Shown here: positions 19,024-27,721 of the stretch, piece by piece
How the letters are laid out: each line of letters begins with the position of its first letter
How positions within the stretch are numbered: the stretch's first letter is position 1
NCBI RefSeq assembly: GCF_002013375.1
Contig: NZ_MAEW01000001.1
Coordinates: forward strand, 62,001-126,000
Direction: 5' to 3'
DNA: 64,000 nucleotides
Origin: Mycobacterium sp. D16Q13
GTDB lineage: Bacteria; Actinomycetota; Actinomycetes; Mycobacteriales; Mycobacteriaceae
The notes under the pieces: model-generated
Databases searched by the model: none
Told to the model about the DNA's origin: nothing
What the model saw: the letters and a program-made list of their open reading frames with translations, nothing else
Position numbers and translations under genes: made by a program

Positions 19024-19074
19024 CTACGCGTCGACGCGCATACCGATTACTACGAGCAAGGCGGGGTTGTTCAC
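19024..19074 (-). CDS. ilvBNC leader peptide (16 residues)
   Basis: A GTG at 19074 opens a 17-codon frame, MNNPALLVVIGMRVDA, ending TAG at 19024-19026. The run Leu-Leu-Val-Val-Ile is what an attenuator needs to sense the three end products of the operon. The start codon lies seven bases after the -10 box, so the message is probably leaderless, a common mode in mycobacteria. The comparable C. glutamicum ilvBNC leader peptide is known to control attenuation. Assignment rests on codon content, promoter spacing and the downstream terminator. Confidence 0.8.
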   Translation of the reverse strand: MNNPALLVVIGMRVDA

Positions 19075-19081
19075 ACCGCGT

Positions 19082-19111
19082 ACGGTAGTCGTTTCTGGAG
19101 GTCCGAGTCAA
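19082..19111 (-). promoter_or_regulatory. Promoter of the ilvBNC leader
   Basis: On the minus strand TTGACT (19111-19106) and TACCGT (19087-19082) are spaced by 18 bases, a good SigA-type promoter. The expected start of transcription coincides with the GTG of the leader peptide. Confidence 0.75.
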
Positions 19112-19132
19112 ATCCCTGCTAGGAGCGGCTTC

Positions 19133-19176
19133 GCCGAGCGTGAAGCCACCGCGAGTTCGGGGCCCGAATTCTCGCC
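19133..19176. repeat. Hairpin-like repeat between divergent cfp6 and ilvB
   Basis: GCCGAGCGTGAAGC at 19133-19146 resembles the arm start of the perfect hairpin at 39235, and an inner dyad (GCGAG-TTCGGG against CCCGAA-TT-CTCGC, about 19151-19175) follows. The outer arm has decayed. It looks like a degraded member of the dispersed hairpin family. Confidence 0.4.
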
Positions 19177-19205
19177 ATGACGTAGCTGTCGGCGACAATG
19201 GGTAG

Positions 19206-19595
19206 ATGACCGAGGAGAAACGCACAGTGATCAGGACGTCGCCGATGGCGCATTTCATGTCCGGGTTTCTGGCGCTCGGCATCCTGACATTCGTCCTATA
19301 TCTCCCGGTCCTCGCGCCCCTGCTGGTCATCCCCGCCGCCTTCTCCTATGCGGTCTTTCGGTACCAGACCGCGGTCGACACCCAGTCGGTGCAGGTACGA
19401 ACACTGACGGCTACTCGCAAGCTGCCCTGGACTCAGGTCAAGGGGATCGGATTCGACAAGCACGCCTGGGCACGGGCCGAGCTGGTCGACGGCACCCTGC
19501 GCCTGCCGGCAGTCACCTTCTCGACGCTGCCCATCCTGTCCGCGGCCAGTAACGGCCGGGTGCCGAATCCCTATCAGGGGCTCGAGCGGGGCTAG
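19206..19595 (+). CDS. cfp6: PH-domain membrane protein, Cfp6 family
   Basis: A 129-residue protein with two hydrophobic segments near the N-terminus (MAHFMSGFLALGILTFVLYL and PVLAPLLVIPAAFSYAVFR). A compact bacterial PH-like domain follows (VQVRTLTATRKLPWTQVKGI, then LRLPAVTFSTLPILSAASNG and RVPNPY). The last part matches the M. tuberculosis low-molecular-weight antigen Cfp6 (Rv3004), which likewise sits next to ilvB1. Its biochemical role is unknown. Its stop overlaps the stop of the converging gene at 19592-19595. Confidence 0.85.
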   Translation: MTEEKRTVIRTSPMAHFMSGFLALGILTFVLYLPVLAPLLVIPAAFSYAVFRYQTAVDTQSVQVRTLTATRKLPWTQVKGIGFDKHAWARAELVDGTLRLPAVTFSTLPILSAASNGRVPNPYQGLERG

Positions 19596-20818
19596 GCGAC
19601 CGCGCGCTCCTGCATGCCCCACGGCGCGCCGAAGGTATTGAGCCGATCCAGGAACGGCAGGCTGTCGAAGGCCTCCGGCCCCAGCACACCCGTGCCGCTC
19701 CACGCGCCCTCGGCGAGCAGCTCCAGGGCCACGACCGGGTTCACGGCCGTCTGCCACACCACACATTGCGCGCCGTCGCGGGCCATCGTCCATTCGTTGT
19801 CGACGACGTGGTGCAGATAGACCTCGCGTGGCTTGCCGTCCTTGCCGGTACCGGTCACCCACAGACCCGCACACGTGGCCCCACGCATCAGGTGCCCCAG
19901 CCCGGCCGGATCCGGTAGGCACGCCGCCACCACATCGCGAGGGCTGACGGCAGCATCGCCGCCCTGCGCGTGCACGCTCACCGGGTCGGTGCTGTCCAGC
20001 CCGACCAGACGCAGCGTGCGCAGCACATTGATGAACTCGGCACCGAGGCCGTACTTGAACGTCACCCGCCGGGCATTTACCCAGCGCGGCATGAGCACCA
20101 CTTCCTCGTGCTCGACGTTGACGCATTCGACGGGGCCGATGCCTCCCGGGAAGTCGAAGACCTCCGGTTCGCTGAAGGGCTCGGTGGTGAAGAACCCTCT
20201 ATGGCGTTCCCAGATCAAGGGGGGATTGAGGCACTCCTCGATGGTCGTCCAGATGGAGAACGACGGAGCGAACCGGTGCCCCTGGACCTCCAGGTTGGAG
20301 CCGTCCCGGGTGCCCAGCTCGTCGATCTCGGAGAACAGATGGTCGGCGGCATACCGCGCGAACACATCACTGAGGCCCGGCTCCACGCCGATGCCCACCA
20401 GCGCCAACAACCCCTCGGACTCCCACTTTTCGGACATGGCGAACTGTTCGTCACCGAGCATCACCCCGGGCAGCTCGTAGGGCTTGTCCGGATGGCGATG
20501 CGACAGGCTCATCGCCATATCGAGGTAGGTGACCCCCGCCGCGAAACATCCCCCGAAGACGCTCATGACGAATCGAGGATCAACCGCGTTGAGCGCATGG
20601 GTGATTCGATGCTCGCGGCACAGCGCCGCGACATCCTCGGCCGAGGAGGCATCGATGCGGGCCGCCGTGAACCGTGGATCGCCGAGACGGTCCACCACCG
20701 CCTGCGCCCGCGCCATGTCGTAGTCCGCGATCACCAGCGCCTCGAAGAACTCTCGACGGGCCGCGATGAACGCGGCCGCGCTGCCCACTCCCCCGGCACC
20801 CACGATGAGGACTCTCAT
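19592..20818 (-). CDS. Saccharopine dehydrogenase-like NAD(P) oxidoreductase
   Basis: A 408-residue protein starting with a Rossmann motif MRVLIVGAGGVGSAAA and continuing with the saccharopine dehydrogenase fold (HALNAVDPRFVMSVFGGCFA, GIGVEPGLSDVFARYAA). Relatives include lysine-6 dehydrogenases, saccharopine dehydrogenases and carboxynorspermidine dehydrogenases. It begins two bases after the class III aminotransferase gene, in an operon led by an Lrp regulator, with a divergent aldehyde dehydrogenase. This points to breakdown of lysine or of a polyamine. The exact substrate cannot be settled from sequence. Confidence 0.85.
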   Translation of the reverse strand: MRVLIVGAGGVGSAAAFIAARREFFEALVIADYDMARAQAVVDRLGDPRFTAARIDASSAEDVAALCREHRITHALNAVDPRFVMSVFGGCFAAGVTYLDMAMSLSHRHPDKPYELPGVMLGDEQFAMSEKWESEGLLALVGIGVEPGLSDVFARYAADHLFSEIDELGTRDGSNLEVQGHRFAPSFSIWTTIEECLNPPLIWERHRGFFTTEPFSEPEVFDFPGGIGPVECVNVEHEEVVLMPRWVNARRVTFKYGLGAEFINVLRTLRLVGLDSTDPVSVHAQGGDAAVSPRDVVAACLPDPAGLGHLMRGATCAGLWVTGTGKDGKPREVYLHHVVDNEWTMARDGAQCVVWQTAVNPVVALELLAEGAWSGTGVLGPEAFDSLPFLDRLNTFGAPWGMQERAVA

Positions 20819-20820
20819 AC

Positions 20821-22206
20821 CTATAACCGGGCCCAGGCCTCGGTGAGCACACCGCGCAGAATGTCCTCGATCGCGTCGAACTCCGGTTTCCCGGAAATCA
20901 GCGGTGGCGCAAGCTGAATCACCGGGTCACCACGGTCGTCGGCGCGGCAGTACAGACCCGCGTCCCACAGCGCCGTGGACAGGAAGCCACGGAGCAGCCG
21001 CTCGCTCTCCTCGCCGCTGAACGTCTCCTTGGTCGCTTTGTCTTTGACCAACTCGATCCCGTAGAAGTACCCCTCGCCGCGCACATCACCGACGATCGGC
21101 AGGTCGTGCAGTTTCTCCAGGGTGGCCCGGAACACCGGCGCGTTCTCCCGCACCCGGTCGTTGAGTCCCTCACGTTCGAAGATGTCGAGATTGGCAAGTG
21201 CCACCGCCGCCGAGACAGGGTGTCCACCAAAGGTATATCCGTGCGGGAAGGTGGTCTTGCCGTCGTTGAACGGCTCGAACAGGCGATCAGTGGCGATCAT
21301 CGCCCCGATCGGCGAATACCCGGATGTCATGCCCTTGGCACAGGTGATGATGTCCGGCTGATACCCGAAATCCTCGCAGGCGAACATCGACCCGATGCGA
21401 CCGAAGGCGCAGATCACCTCATCGGACACCAGCAGCACGTCGTACTCGTCGCAGATTTCGCGTACCCGCTCGAAATAGCCCGGCGGCGGAGGGAAACAAC
21501 CGCCCGCGTTCTGGACGGGTTCGAGGAACACCGCCGCGACGGTGTCGGGTCCCTCGAACTCGATCGCCTCGGCAATCCGGTCGGCGCAGTAACGCCCGAA
21601 TGCCTTGGGATCATGCGCGTATGGCTCCGGCGCCCGATAGAAGTTGGTGTTCGGTGCGCGGAACCCGCCCGGGGTCAGGGGTTCGAAGGGCGCCTTGAAC
21701 GCGGGCAGCCCGGTGATGGCCAATGCGCCCTGCGGGGTTCCGTGATACGCGATGGCCCGCGAAACAACCTTGTGCTTACCGGGTTTCCCGGTCAGCTTGA
21801 AGAACTGCTTGGCCAGCTTCCACGCGCTCTCCACCGCTTCGCCCCCACCGGTGGTGAAGAAGACACGGTTCAGGTCGCCCGGGGCGTATCCGGCGATGCG
21901 ATCGGCCAGCTCGATCGCAGTCGGGGTGGCGTACGACCACAGCGGGAAGAAGGCAAGTTTCTCAGCTTGCCGGGCCGCCGCTTGCGCCAACTCGGCGCGA
22001 CCGTGCCCGGCCTGTACGACGAACAGTCCGGAGAGGCCGTCGAGGTAACTCTTACCGCGGTCATCCCAGATCCTTACCCCCTCACCGCGCGTGATGATGG
22101 GCACAGAGATGCCCTCACCGTGCCGGGCGAAGTGACCCCACAGATGACGGGAAGCCTTCTGCTGCAGGTCGCCGGAAATATCGTGTGCTACATCGACGGT
22201 TGTCAC
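20821..22206 (-). CDS. Class III (omega) aminotransferase
   Basis: A PLP enzyme of about 461 residues. Class III hallmarks are the PLP-phosphate loop TTGGGEAVESAWKLAKQF, the central AVFLEPVQNAGGCFPPP, the DEVICAFGRIGSMF segment with the Asp that binds the ring nitrogen, and the PLP lysine in ITCAKGMTSGYSPIGA. Relatives use putrescine, 4-aminobutyrate, beta-alanine or lysine as amino donors. An in-frame ATG at 22218 exists, but the GTG at 22206 overlaps the Lrp stop as GTGA and is the likelier start. It works with the adjacent aldehyde dehydrogenase. Confidence 0.87.
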   Translation of the reverse strand: MTTVDVAHDISGDLQQKASRHLWGHFARHGEGISVPIITRGEGVRIWDDRGKSYLDGLSGLFVVQAGHGRAELAQAAARQAEKLAFFPLWSYATPTAIELADRIAGYAPGDLNRVFFTTGGGEAVESAWKLAKQFFKLTGKPGKHKVVSRAIAYHGTPQGALAITGLPAFKAPFEPLTPGGFRAPNTNFYRAPEPYAHDPKAFGRYCADRIAEAIEFEGPDTVAAVFLEPVQNAGGCFPPPPGYFERVREICDEYDVLLVSDEVICAFGRIGSMFACEDFGYQPDIITCAKGMTSGYSPIGAMIATDRLFEPFNDGKTTFPHGYTFGGHPVSAAVALANLDIFEREGLNDRVRENAPVFRATLEKLHDLPIVGDVRGEGYFYGIELVKDKATKETFSGEESERLLRGFLSTALWDAGLYCRADDRGDPVIQLAPPLISGKPEFDAIEDILRGVLTEAWARL

Positions 22207-22709
22207 CGAGTACCCCAATTATATTGCTGTTTCACTAATTTCAGATAGACCAGGGTTTCGGTGGAGGTCACCCCTGGCACCGCACGAATCTGCTTGTTCA
22301 GCAGATCCAGCAGGTCGTCATCGTCCTCACAGACCACTTCGACGATCGCGTCGAAGGTTCCGGCGGTCAGTACCACGTAGTCGACCGCGTCCAGTTCCGC
22401 CAGACGATCGGCCACTTCGGTGGTGTCACCGGAGCATTTGATACCGATCATGGCTTGGCGCGCGAACCCCAGCTGCATGGGGTCGGTCACCGCCACGATC
22501 TGCATGACACCGGCGTCGATCATGCGTTGCACACGCTGCCGAACTGCCGCCTCCGAGAGCCCGACCGACTTGCCGATGGTCGCGTACGGGCGCCGCCCGT
22601 CCTGCTGAAGCTCCTCGACGATCGCCTTGGACGCATCATCGAGCTGGAATGCCGCGGAGCCGTTACCCGGATCAGCGACCCGCAACAAACGTCGTTTCGT
22701 GTTGGCCAC
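22203..22709 (-). CDS. Lrp/AsnC-family transcriptional regulator
   Basis: A 168-residue feast/famine regulator. The N-terminal winged-helix region reads IVEELQQDGRRPYATIGKSV, then GLSEAAVRQRVQRMIDAG. The C-terminal RAM/ligand domain spans from about residue 70, with VVLTAGTFDAIVEVVCEDDD. It is the first gene of an operon with an aminotransferase and a saccharopine-dehydrogenase-like gene and is divergent from an aldehyde dehydrogenase, 77 bases away. It is therefore probably the local sensor for the amino acid or amine that the cluster degrades. Confidence 0.92.
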   Translation of the reverse strand: MANTKRRLLRVADPGNGSAAFQLDDASKAIVEELQQDGRRPYATIGKSVGLSEAAVRQRVQRMIDAGVMQIVAVTDPMQLGFARQAMIGIKCSGDTTEVADRLAELDAVDYVVLTAGTFDAIVEVVCEDDDDLLDLLNKQIRAVPGVTSTETLVYLKLVKQQYNWGTR

Positions 22710-22786
22710 GAGCTCGATTGTGCACGGATTCCATCGGTTCTTGCAATGTTTTACGACGAATTACCGCGAAGAGTGGACTATTGACG

Positions 22787-24307
22787 ATGGAATCCGTGGA
22801 TTCAGGCACCGATTTTCGATACCGTGGCCAGGTGATCGTTCCCAGCAGCTGGATCAATGGCCGCCCCGTCACGACCAACGGCGAAGCGCACCGCGTCATC
22901 AACCCGGCGACCGGTACGACCGTCGCAGAGTTAAGCCTCGCCACCCCTGCCGATGTCGATGCGGCAGTGTTGGCGGCCAAGGCCGCGGGGCCCGGCTGGG
23001 CGTCCGCGACACCCGTCGACCGCGCAAATGTCCTGGCCAAACTCGCGGCCGTGATGGCTGCCAATGCCGACACGCTGGTCGCCGAAGAGGTCGCCCAGAC
23101 CGGTAAACCCGTGCGGCTGGCCTCCGAGTTCGATGTACCCGGCAGCATCGACAATGTCGAGTTTTTCGCCGGTGCCGCAAGACATCTGGAAGGCAAGGCG
23201 ACGGCCGAATACTCGGCCGGCCACACCTCCAGCATCCGCCGGCAGGCTGCCGGGGTGGTCGCCACCATCACTCCCTGGAACTACCCACTGCAGATGGCGG
23301 TGTGGAAAGTGTTGCCGGCGCTGGCGGCCGGATGCACGGTGGTGATCAAACCGAGCGAACTGACACCACTGACCACGCTCACCCTGGCACGCCTGGCCGT
23401 CGAGGCCGGACTGCCTCCTGGCGTGCTCAACGTCGTCACCGGGCGCGGCGATGCCGCCGGTGGTGCACTCGCCGGCCATCCGGACGTAGATCTGGTCACC
23501 TTCACCGGGTCCACCGCCATCGGCCGAAAGGTGATGGCGGCAGCGGCGGTTCATGGCCACCGAACACAATTGGAGCTCGGCGGCAAGGCCCCCTTTGTAG
23601 TGTTCGACGATGCCGACTTGGACGCGGCGATCCAGGGCGCGGTTGCCGGAGCGCTCATCAACTCCGGCCAAGACTGCACGGCCGCGACGCGGGCCATCGT
23701 CGCCCGCGATCTGTATGACGACTTCGTCGCCGGGGTCGGTGAGGTGATGAGCAGGGTCGTCGTCGGCGACCCGATGGACCCCACCACCGATATCGGACCG
23801 CTGATCTCGGCCGCGCACCGCGCCAAGGTATCGAGCATCGTGGACCGCTCCCCCGCCCAGGGCGGCCGAATCGTCACCGGCGCAAGCTCCCCCGACCTAC
23901 CGGGATGCTTCTACCGGCCCACGCTGATCGCCGATGTCGCCGAGGCCTCCGAGGTCTACCGCGACGAGATCTTCGGCCCGGTGCTCACCGTGCGCTCATT
24001 CAGCGATGACGACGACGCTCTGCGGCAGGCCAATGACACCGCCTACGGTCTGGCCGCCTCGGCGTGGACACGCGATGTCTATCGCGCGCAGCGGGCATCG
24101 CGGGAAATCAAGGCGGGTTGCGTATGGATCAACGATCACATCCCCATCGTCAGCGAGATGCCGCACGGCGGATTCGGCGCATCCGGATTCGGCAAGGACA
24201 TGTCCGACTACTCCCTTGAGGAGTACCTGACCATCAAACACGTCATGAGCGACATCACCGGAACCGCCGAAAAAGACTGGCACCGAATTATTTTCGCGAA
24301 ACGCTAG
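22787..24307 (+). CDS. Aldehyde dehydrogenase, gamma-aminobutyraldehyde dehydrogenase type
   Basis: A 506-residue NAD(P) aldehyde dehydrogenase from the ATG at 22787. It shows TPWNYPLQMAVWKVLPAL, the cofactor loop FTGSTAIGRKVM, the general base Glu263 in LELGGKAPF, and the nucleophile Cys297 in NSGQDCTAATR. The overall pattern, including the N-terminal SSWINGRPV, matches PatD/PuuC-type 4-aminobutyraldehyde dehydrogenases of putrescine breakdown. It is divergent from the Lrp-aminotransferase operon and shares a short regulatory gap with it. The last four bases overlap the end of the converging MarR gene. Confidence 0.88.
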   Translation: MESVDSGTDFRYRGQVIVPSSWINGRPVTTNGEAHRVINPATGTTVAELSLATPADVDAAVLAAKAAGPGWASATPVDRANVLAKLAAVMAANADTLVAEEVAQTGKPVRLASEFDVPGSIDNVEFFAGAARHLEGKATAEYSAGHTSSIRRQAAGVVATITPWNYPLQMAVWKVLPALAAGCTVVIKPSELTPLTTLTLARLAVEAGLPPGVLNVVTGRGDAAGGALAGHPDVDLVTFTGSTAIGRKVMAAAAVHGHRTQLELGGKAPFVVFDDADLDAAIQGAVAGALINSGQDCTAATRAIVARDLYDDFVAGVGEVMSRVVVGDPMDPTTDIGPLISAAHRAKVSSIVDRSPAQGGRIVTGASSPDLPGCFYRPTLIADVAEASEVYRDEIFGPVLTVRSFSDDDDALRQANDTAYGLAASAWTRDVYRAQRASREIKAGCVWINDHIPIVSEMPHGGFGASGFGKDMSDYSLEEYLTIKHVMSDITGTAEKDWHRIIFAKR

Positions 24308-24774
24308 GCCCGCGCGTCCACATTGTCGTTGATGAGCGCCGCGAGCCGGGTGAGGCTGGCGGTCATGGTACGGCGATCGGCACTGGTCAGTTCCGCGAAG
24401 ACCCCGTGCTGTCGCGCCCGAAAGGCCGCTTGTGCCTTAATGACCTGCGCGCGCCCGGTGGAGGTCAAGCCCACCAGGACCAGGCGGTCATCCGATGACG
24501 ATCGAGCGCGCTCGATCACCCCTCGCTCCTCCAGCTGCTTGAGCGCCCGGGTGGCCGTCGGCACTGCCACTCCTGCCGTCCCGGCGAGCTGACTCACGGA
24601 CATCGAATCCCGATCGAGCAGCGGCGCCATCAGCTCAAGCTGCGAGCGACTCATACCCGCCTGAGTACCCGAGGGCGACGTTCGCCCCCGGCGCATCGCG
24701 AAGTACAGCGCATCCGTGGCCGCGACAAGCTCTTCGATCTCGCGCGCACTGTTTCCACTCGGTTGTCCTGGCAC
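24304..24774 (-). CDS. MarR-family transcriptional regulator
   Basis: A 156-residue winged-helix protein with LMAPLLDRDSMSVSQLAGTA, then VPTATRALKQLEERGVIERA and the wing RSSSDDRLVLVGLT, all as in MarR. It is divergent from a FAD monooxygenase gene with a perfect palindrome in between, which suggests that it represses that gene and itself. The inducer is probably a phenolic or drug-like substrate of the monooxygenase. Confidence 0.9.
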   Translation of the reverse strand: MPGQPSGNSAREIEELVAATDALYFAMRRGRTSPSGTQAGMSRSQLELMAPLLDRDSMSVSQLAGTAGVAVPTATRALKQLEERGVIERARSSSDDRLVLVGLTSTGRAQVIKAQAAFRARQHGVFAELTSADRRTMTASLTRLAALINDNVDARA

Positions 24775-24805
24775 CCCGACAGTCTAAGGGTTAGCACGGC
24801 AATAG

Positions 24806-24817
24806 TTAGCATGCTAA
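24806..24817. promoter_or_regulatory. MarR-type operator
   Basis: TTAGCATGCTAA is a perfect 12-base palindrome in the 77-base gap between the divergent MarR and monooxygenase genes. A further half-site TTAGCA stands at 24791-24796. The core-repeat form TTAGC...GCTAA is usual for MarR dimers. Confidence 0.75.
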
Positions 24818-24851
24818 TTTTATTGAAGAGGGCCAAGGAAAGGACGAACTC

Positions 24852-26024
24852 ATGCGGGTAGCGATCATCGGCGCCGGAATTGGCGGGCTGACGGCAGCAG
24901 CTGCATTGCGCGCCAACGATATCGACGTCGCCGTCTATGAGAAGGCACACGAGCTGCGCGAGGTGGGCGCGGGTGTGGTCGTCGCGAGCAACGGTCTGCG
25001 CGCACTCGACGCAGTGGGCCTGGGCGAGCGGGTACGCGCCGTGGGCACCCCGATCGAACGCACGCGCTGGCACACGTGGCAGGGAGAATGCGTGCCGGTG
25101 CCCCCGGCCTGGCCATCGGTGAGCCCAGATCGCCCGGTGACCTCCCTCCCCACGCACCGCGGCGAACTGCAGCAAGCGTTGTTGAGTGCACTGCCCGCGG
25201 GAACCGTTCGCCTCGGACGCCCCTGCCGCGACATCGTCGAGACGGCCGACGAGGTGCGCATCCTTTTCGCCGACGGTTCCGAGGAGCGGGCCGATATCGC
25301 GGTGGGAGCCGACGGTATCCACTCGGTGGTGCAGCGCGTAGTGACCGACCCGGCTGAGCTGTCCAGTGACGGCATCATGGCCTATCGCGGCCTGATCCCG
25401 GTGGAACGCCTCGGTGGCGCGATCGATCTGGACAGCATGCAGATGTGGCTCGGCCCCGGGCGCAGCTTCCTGATCTACCCGGTCTCTCAACGCCGGCTGC
25501 TCAACGTGGTGGCCTTCACCCCGAGCAATCTCGACGCCGAGGAATCCTGGACCGCCCCCGGCGACGTCACGGAACTGGCCGCCGAGTTCGCGGGGTGGGA
25601 TCGGCCGGTGCAGCGTGTGGTGGAAGCGATGACGGAGACCTTCCGCTGGGGCCTATACGACCGAAAGCCATTGAGCCGGTGGACCACCGATCGCATCGCA
25701 CTGCTGGGTGACGCCGCGCATCCGATGACTCCGCACCTTGGCCAGGGCGCGAACATGTCGATCGAGGACGCCGTCGTGCTGGCCACCGTGTTGGCAGGCG
25801 CCTCGGCCGCTGACGTCCCCCAGCGGCTGGCCTTGTACGAGTCGCTGCGGCGTGATCGCACCACCCGAGTTCAACAGAATGCCCGCCAGTCAGGGCACGT
25901 CTATCGCTCTGTTGACCTGACTGCACAGCAGCAAGCGGCACAGCTCATCGAAATCCTCACCGGCAACTGGATTCCCGATTACGACGCCGCAACTGCGGCT
26001 GGCACGGCGCTTGCCTCGCTCTAA
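24852..26024 (+). CDS. FAD-dependent aromatic monooxygenase
   Basis: A 390-residue class A flavoprotein monooxygenase. It has the dinucleotide motif VAIIGAGIGGLTAAAALRA at the start, the DG motif in AVGADGIHSVVQR, and the GD motif LLGDAAHPMTPHLGQGANMS. The family includes salicylate and 6-hydroxynicotinate hydroxylases and the tetracycline-inactivating TetX group. A divergent MarR gene and its palindrome indicate substrate-induced expression. The sequence does not show whether it is catabolic or a resistance enzyme. The stop overlaps the converging permease by four bases. Confidence 0.9.
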   Translation: MRVAIIGAGIGGLTAAAALRANDIDVAVYEKAHELREVGAGVVVASNGLRALDAVGLGERVRAVGTPIERTRWHTWQGECVPVPPAWPSVSPDRPVTSLPTHRGELQQALLSALPAGTVRLGRPCRDIVETADEVRILFADGSEERADIAVGADGIHSVVQRVVTDPAELSSDGIMAYRGLIPVERLGGAIDLDSMQMWLGPGRSFLIYPVSQRRLLNVVAFTPSNLDAEESWTAPGDVTELAAEFAGWDRPVQRVVEAMTETFRWGLYDRKPLSRWTTDRIALLGDAAHPMTPHLGQGANMSIEDAVVLATVLAGASAADVPQRLALYESLRRDRTTRVQQNARQSGHVYRSVDLTAQQQAAQLIEILTGNWIPDYDAATAAGTALASL

Positions 26025-27721
26025 TCCCTGCTGAATTCCTCACCCGTCTGCGGATTCACCGCGACCTCCCCTTCCGGAAGATTGGACAGATCGCCGGCGA
26101 TCACGGTCTGCTGCGCCTCCACCGCATCGGGCAGTCCGAAATGCGCGGTGGCCCCGGCAGGAGCAAGCACCAGGTCGGCACTGCGCCGTGGCAGCGTCGC
26201 CCCCTGGAAGAACGGCGGCGCCGCCACCCGCCACAGCAGCATCAGCACGACGCCGAGCACCAGCGCGCCGATACCGACCACCGCCACCGCACCGAATCCG
26301 AAGACGGTGACGTTGTTACCGGCGTCATCGATGAGCCAGTTGGGTTTGGCGTACTGAATCAGCCCGTAAGCGAAGATGACCGTCAGCGCGACTCCACCGA
26401 GCAAGGGGATCGCACCACGCATCATGAAATTGCGCAGGCTCTGCGTGAGTGTCCGGCGGTAAAACCACACACACGCGAAACCGGTGAGCCCGTAGTAGAA
26501 GGCGATCATCAGGCCGACCGATCCGATCAGCGCCGTCAGCAGGTTGGTGCTGATGATCGTAAAGAGCACGTAGCACGCGATCGAGACCGCACCCATCGCC
26601 ACGGTGGAGGTGGTGGGCGTCAGATACGTGCGGTGGATCGACGCGAACGAATCCGGCAGCGCCTTGTAGACACCCATCGACAGCGTGGTGCGGGCCGTGG
26701 GCAGGATCGTGGTCTGGGTGCAGGCCGAGGCCGACGTGAGGATGGAGGCCGACAACAGCAGCATCCCCACATGCCCAAGGAAGCTATCGCCGAACAGTTC
26801 GGGACCGATGGCCGCGAACACGTCGGCGGCATTCTCCTGATTGCCCAGGCCTATCCCCTCGGTGCCGACGCCCGCGAACGCCACGGCTGCCACGCTGACC
26901 AGCGCATAGGTGGCCAGCAGCAGGAACGTGGACAGCACCGCGGCGCGTCCGGGCGTGCGTCCCGGGTCATCGGACTCCTCGTTACAGGCCACCGCGGTAT
27001 CCCAACCCCAGTAGATGAAGATCGTCGTCAGCACGGCGGGCGCGATGACGGTGCCGAAATCCATACCTCCGGGCCAGAACCAGGACAACGAGGGCAGCAG
27101 TGAGTAGGCCTCGGCGTTATGGGTATAGACCTTGATCAACGCGATGATCGACACGGCGACCAGGACCACCATCTCGACCAGTAAGAGCCCGTACTGCAGG
27201 CGCACCGAGACTTCGATACCGCGGTAACAGATGTAGGTCATGATCACGATCCAAAGAACGCCCGCCACTGTCGACCACAGCGTGCTGTCGGCCAGACTCG
27301 CCGCCGCGGTCCACCCCAGATCACCGACGAAGGTGAACGAATAGGCGCCCGCGATCTGGGCCAGGTTGGCCATCACGATGACGTCGGCGGCGATGATCCC
27401 CCAGCCGCCGAGCCATCCGACAATCGGCCCGAAGGTACGGGACGCCCAGGTGAAGGTGGTGCCGCAGTCCGGCTCGGCCTTGTTCAGCTCCTGATAGGCC
27501 ACCGCGATCAGATAAATCGGGATGAACGAGATCAGCACGATGGCGGGCGCCTTGACCCCGGCGAGCAGGGCACCGCCGCTGGCGACGATCAAACCCAGGG
27601 TGGCGGCCAGGCTGTAGGCCGGTGCCGTCGAGGCGAGCCCAACGACGACGCTGGACAGCAGCCCCATCGCGCCGCCCTTGAGCCCCTTGCTCTCCACTGC
27701 ACTGTCTGCGCTCATCGGCAT
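26021..27721 (-). CDS. APC-superfamily amino acid/amine permease
   Basis: A 566-residue permease with about twelve membrane helices. The first is LLSSVVVGLASTAPAYSLAA, close to the APC consensus, and the cytoplasmic loop KAEPDCGTTFTWASRTFGP matches the family signature. The C-terminal tail of about 60 residues is hydrophilic. It probably imports the amine or amino acid handled by the neighbouring aminotransferase and aldehyde dehydrogenase genes. Two ATG codons (27721 and 27715) are possible starts. Upstream lie two direct repeats at 27752 and 27783. Confidence 0.9.
   Translation of the reverse strand: MPMSADSAVESKGLKGGAMGLLSSVVVGLASTAPAYSLAATLGLIVASGGALLAGVKAPAIVLISFIPIYLIAVAYQELNKAEPDCGTTFTWASRTFGPIVGWLGGWGIIAADVIVMANLAQIAGAYSFTFVGDLGWTAAASLADSTLWSTVAGVLWIVIMTYICYRGIEVSVRLQYGLLLVEMVVLVAVSIIALIKVYTHNAEAYSLLPSLSWFWPGGMDFGTVIAPAVLTTIFIYWGWDTAVACNEESDDPGRTPGRAAVLSTFLLLATYALVSVAAVAFAGVGTEGIGLGNQENAADVFAAIGPELFGDSFLGHVGMLLLSASILTSASACTQTTILPTARTTLSMGVYKALPDSFASIHRTYLTPTTSTVAMGAVSIACYVLFTIISTNLLTALIGSVGLMIAFYYGLTGFACVWFYRRTLTQSLRNFMMRGAIPLLGGVALTVIFAYGLIQYAKPNWLIDDAGNNVTVFGFGAVAVVGIGALVLGVVLMLLWRVAAPPFFQGATLPRRSADLVLAPAGATAHFGLPDAVEAQQTVIAGDLSNLPEGEVAVNPQTGEEFSRD

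Noticed and set aside
17337..19088. 583-codon open frame antisense to ilvB
   Set aside because: It lies opposite a certain gene, has no recognisable domain and reflects the high GC content that removes stop codons in mirror frames.
24852..26024. FAD monooxygenase as the tetracycline-inactivating enzyme of M. abscessus
   Set aside because: That enzyme is controlled by a TetR-type regulator, whereas this gene is divergent from a MarR gene; family membership alone does not show the substrate.
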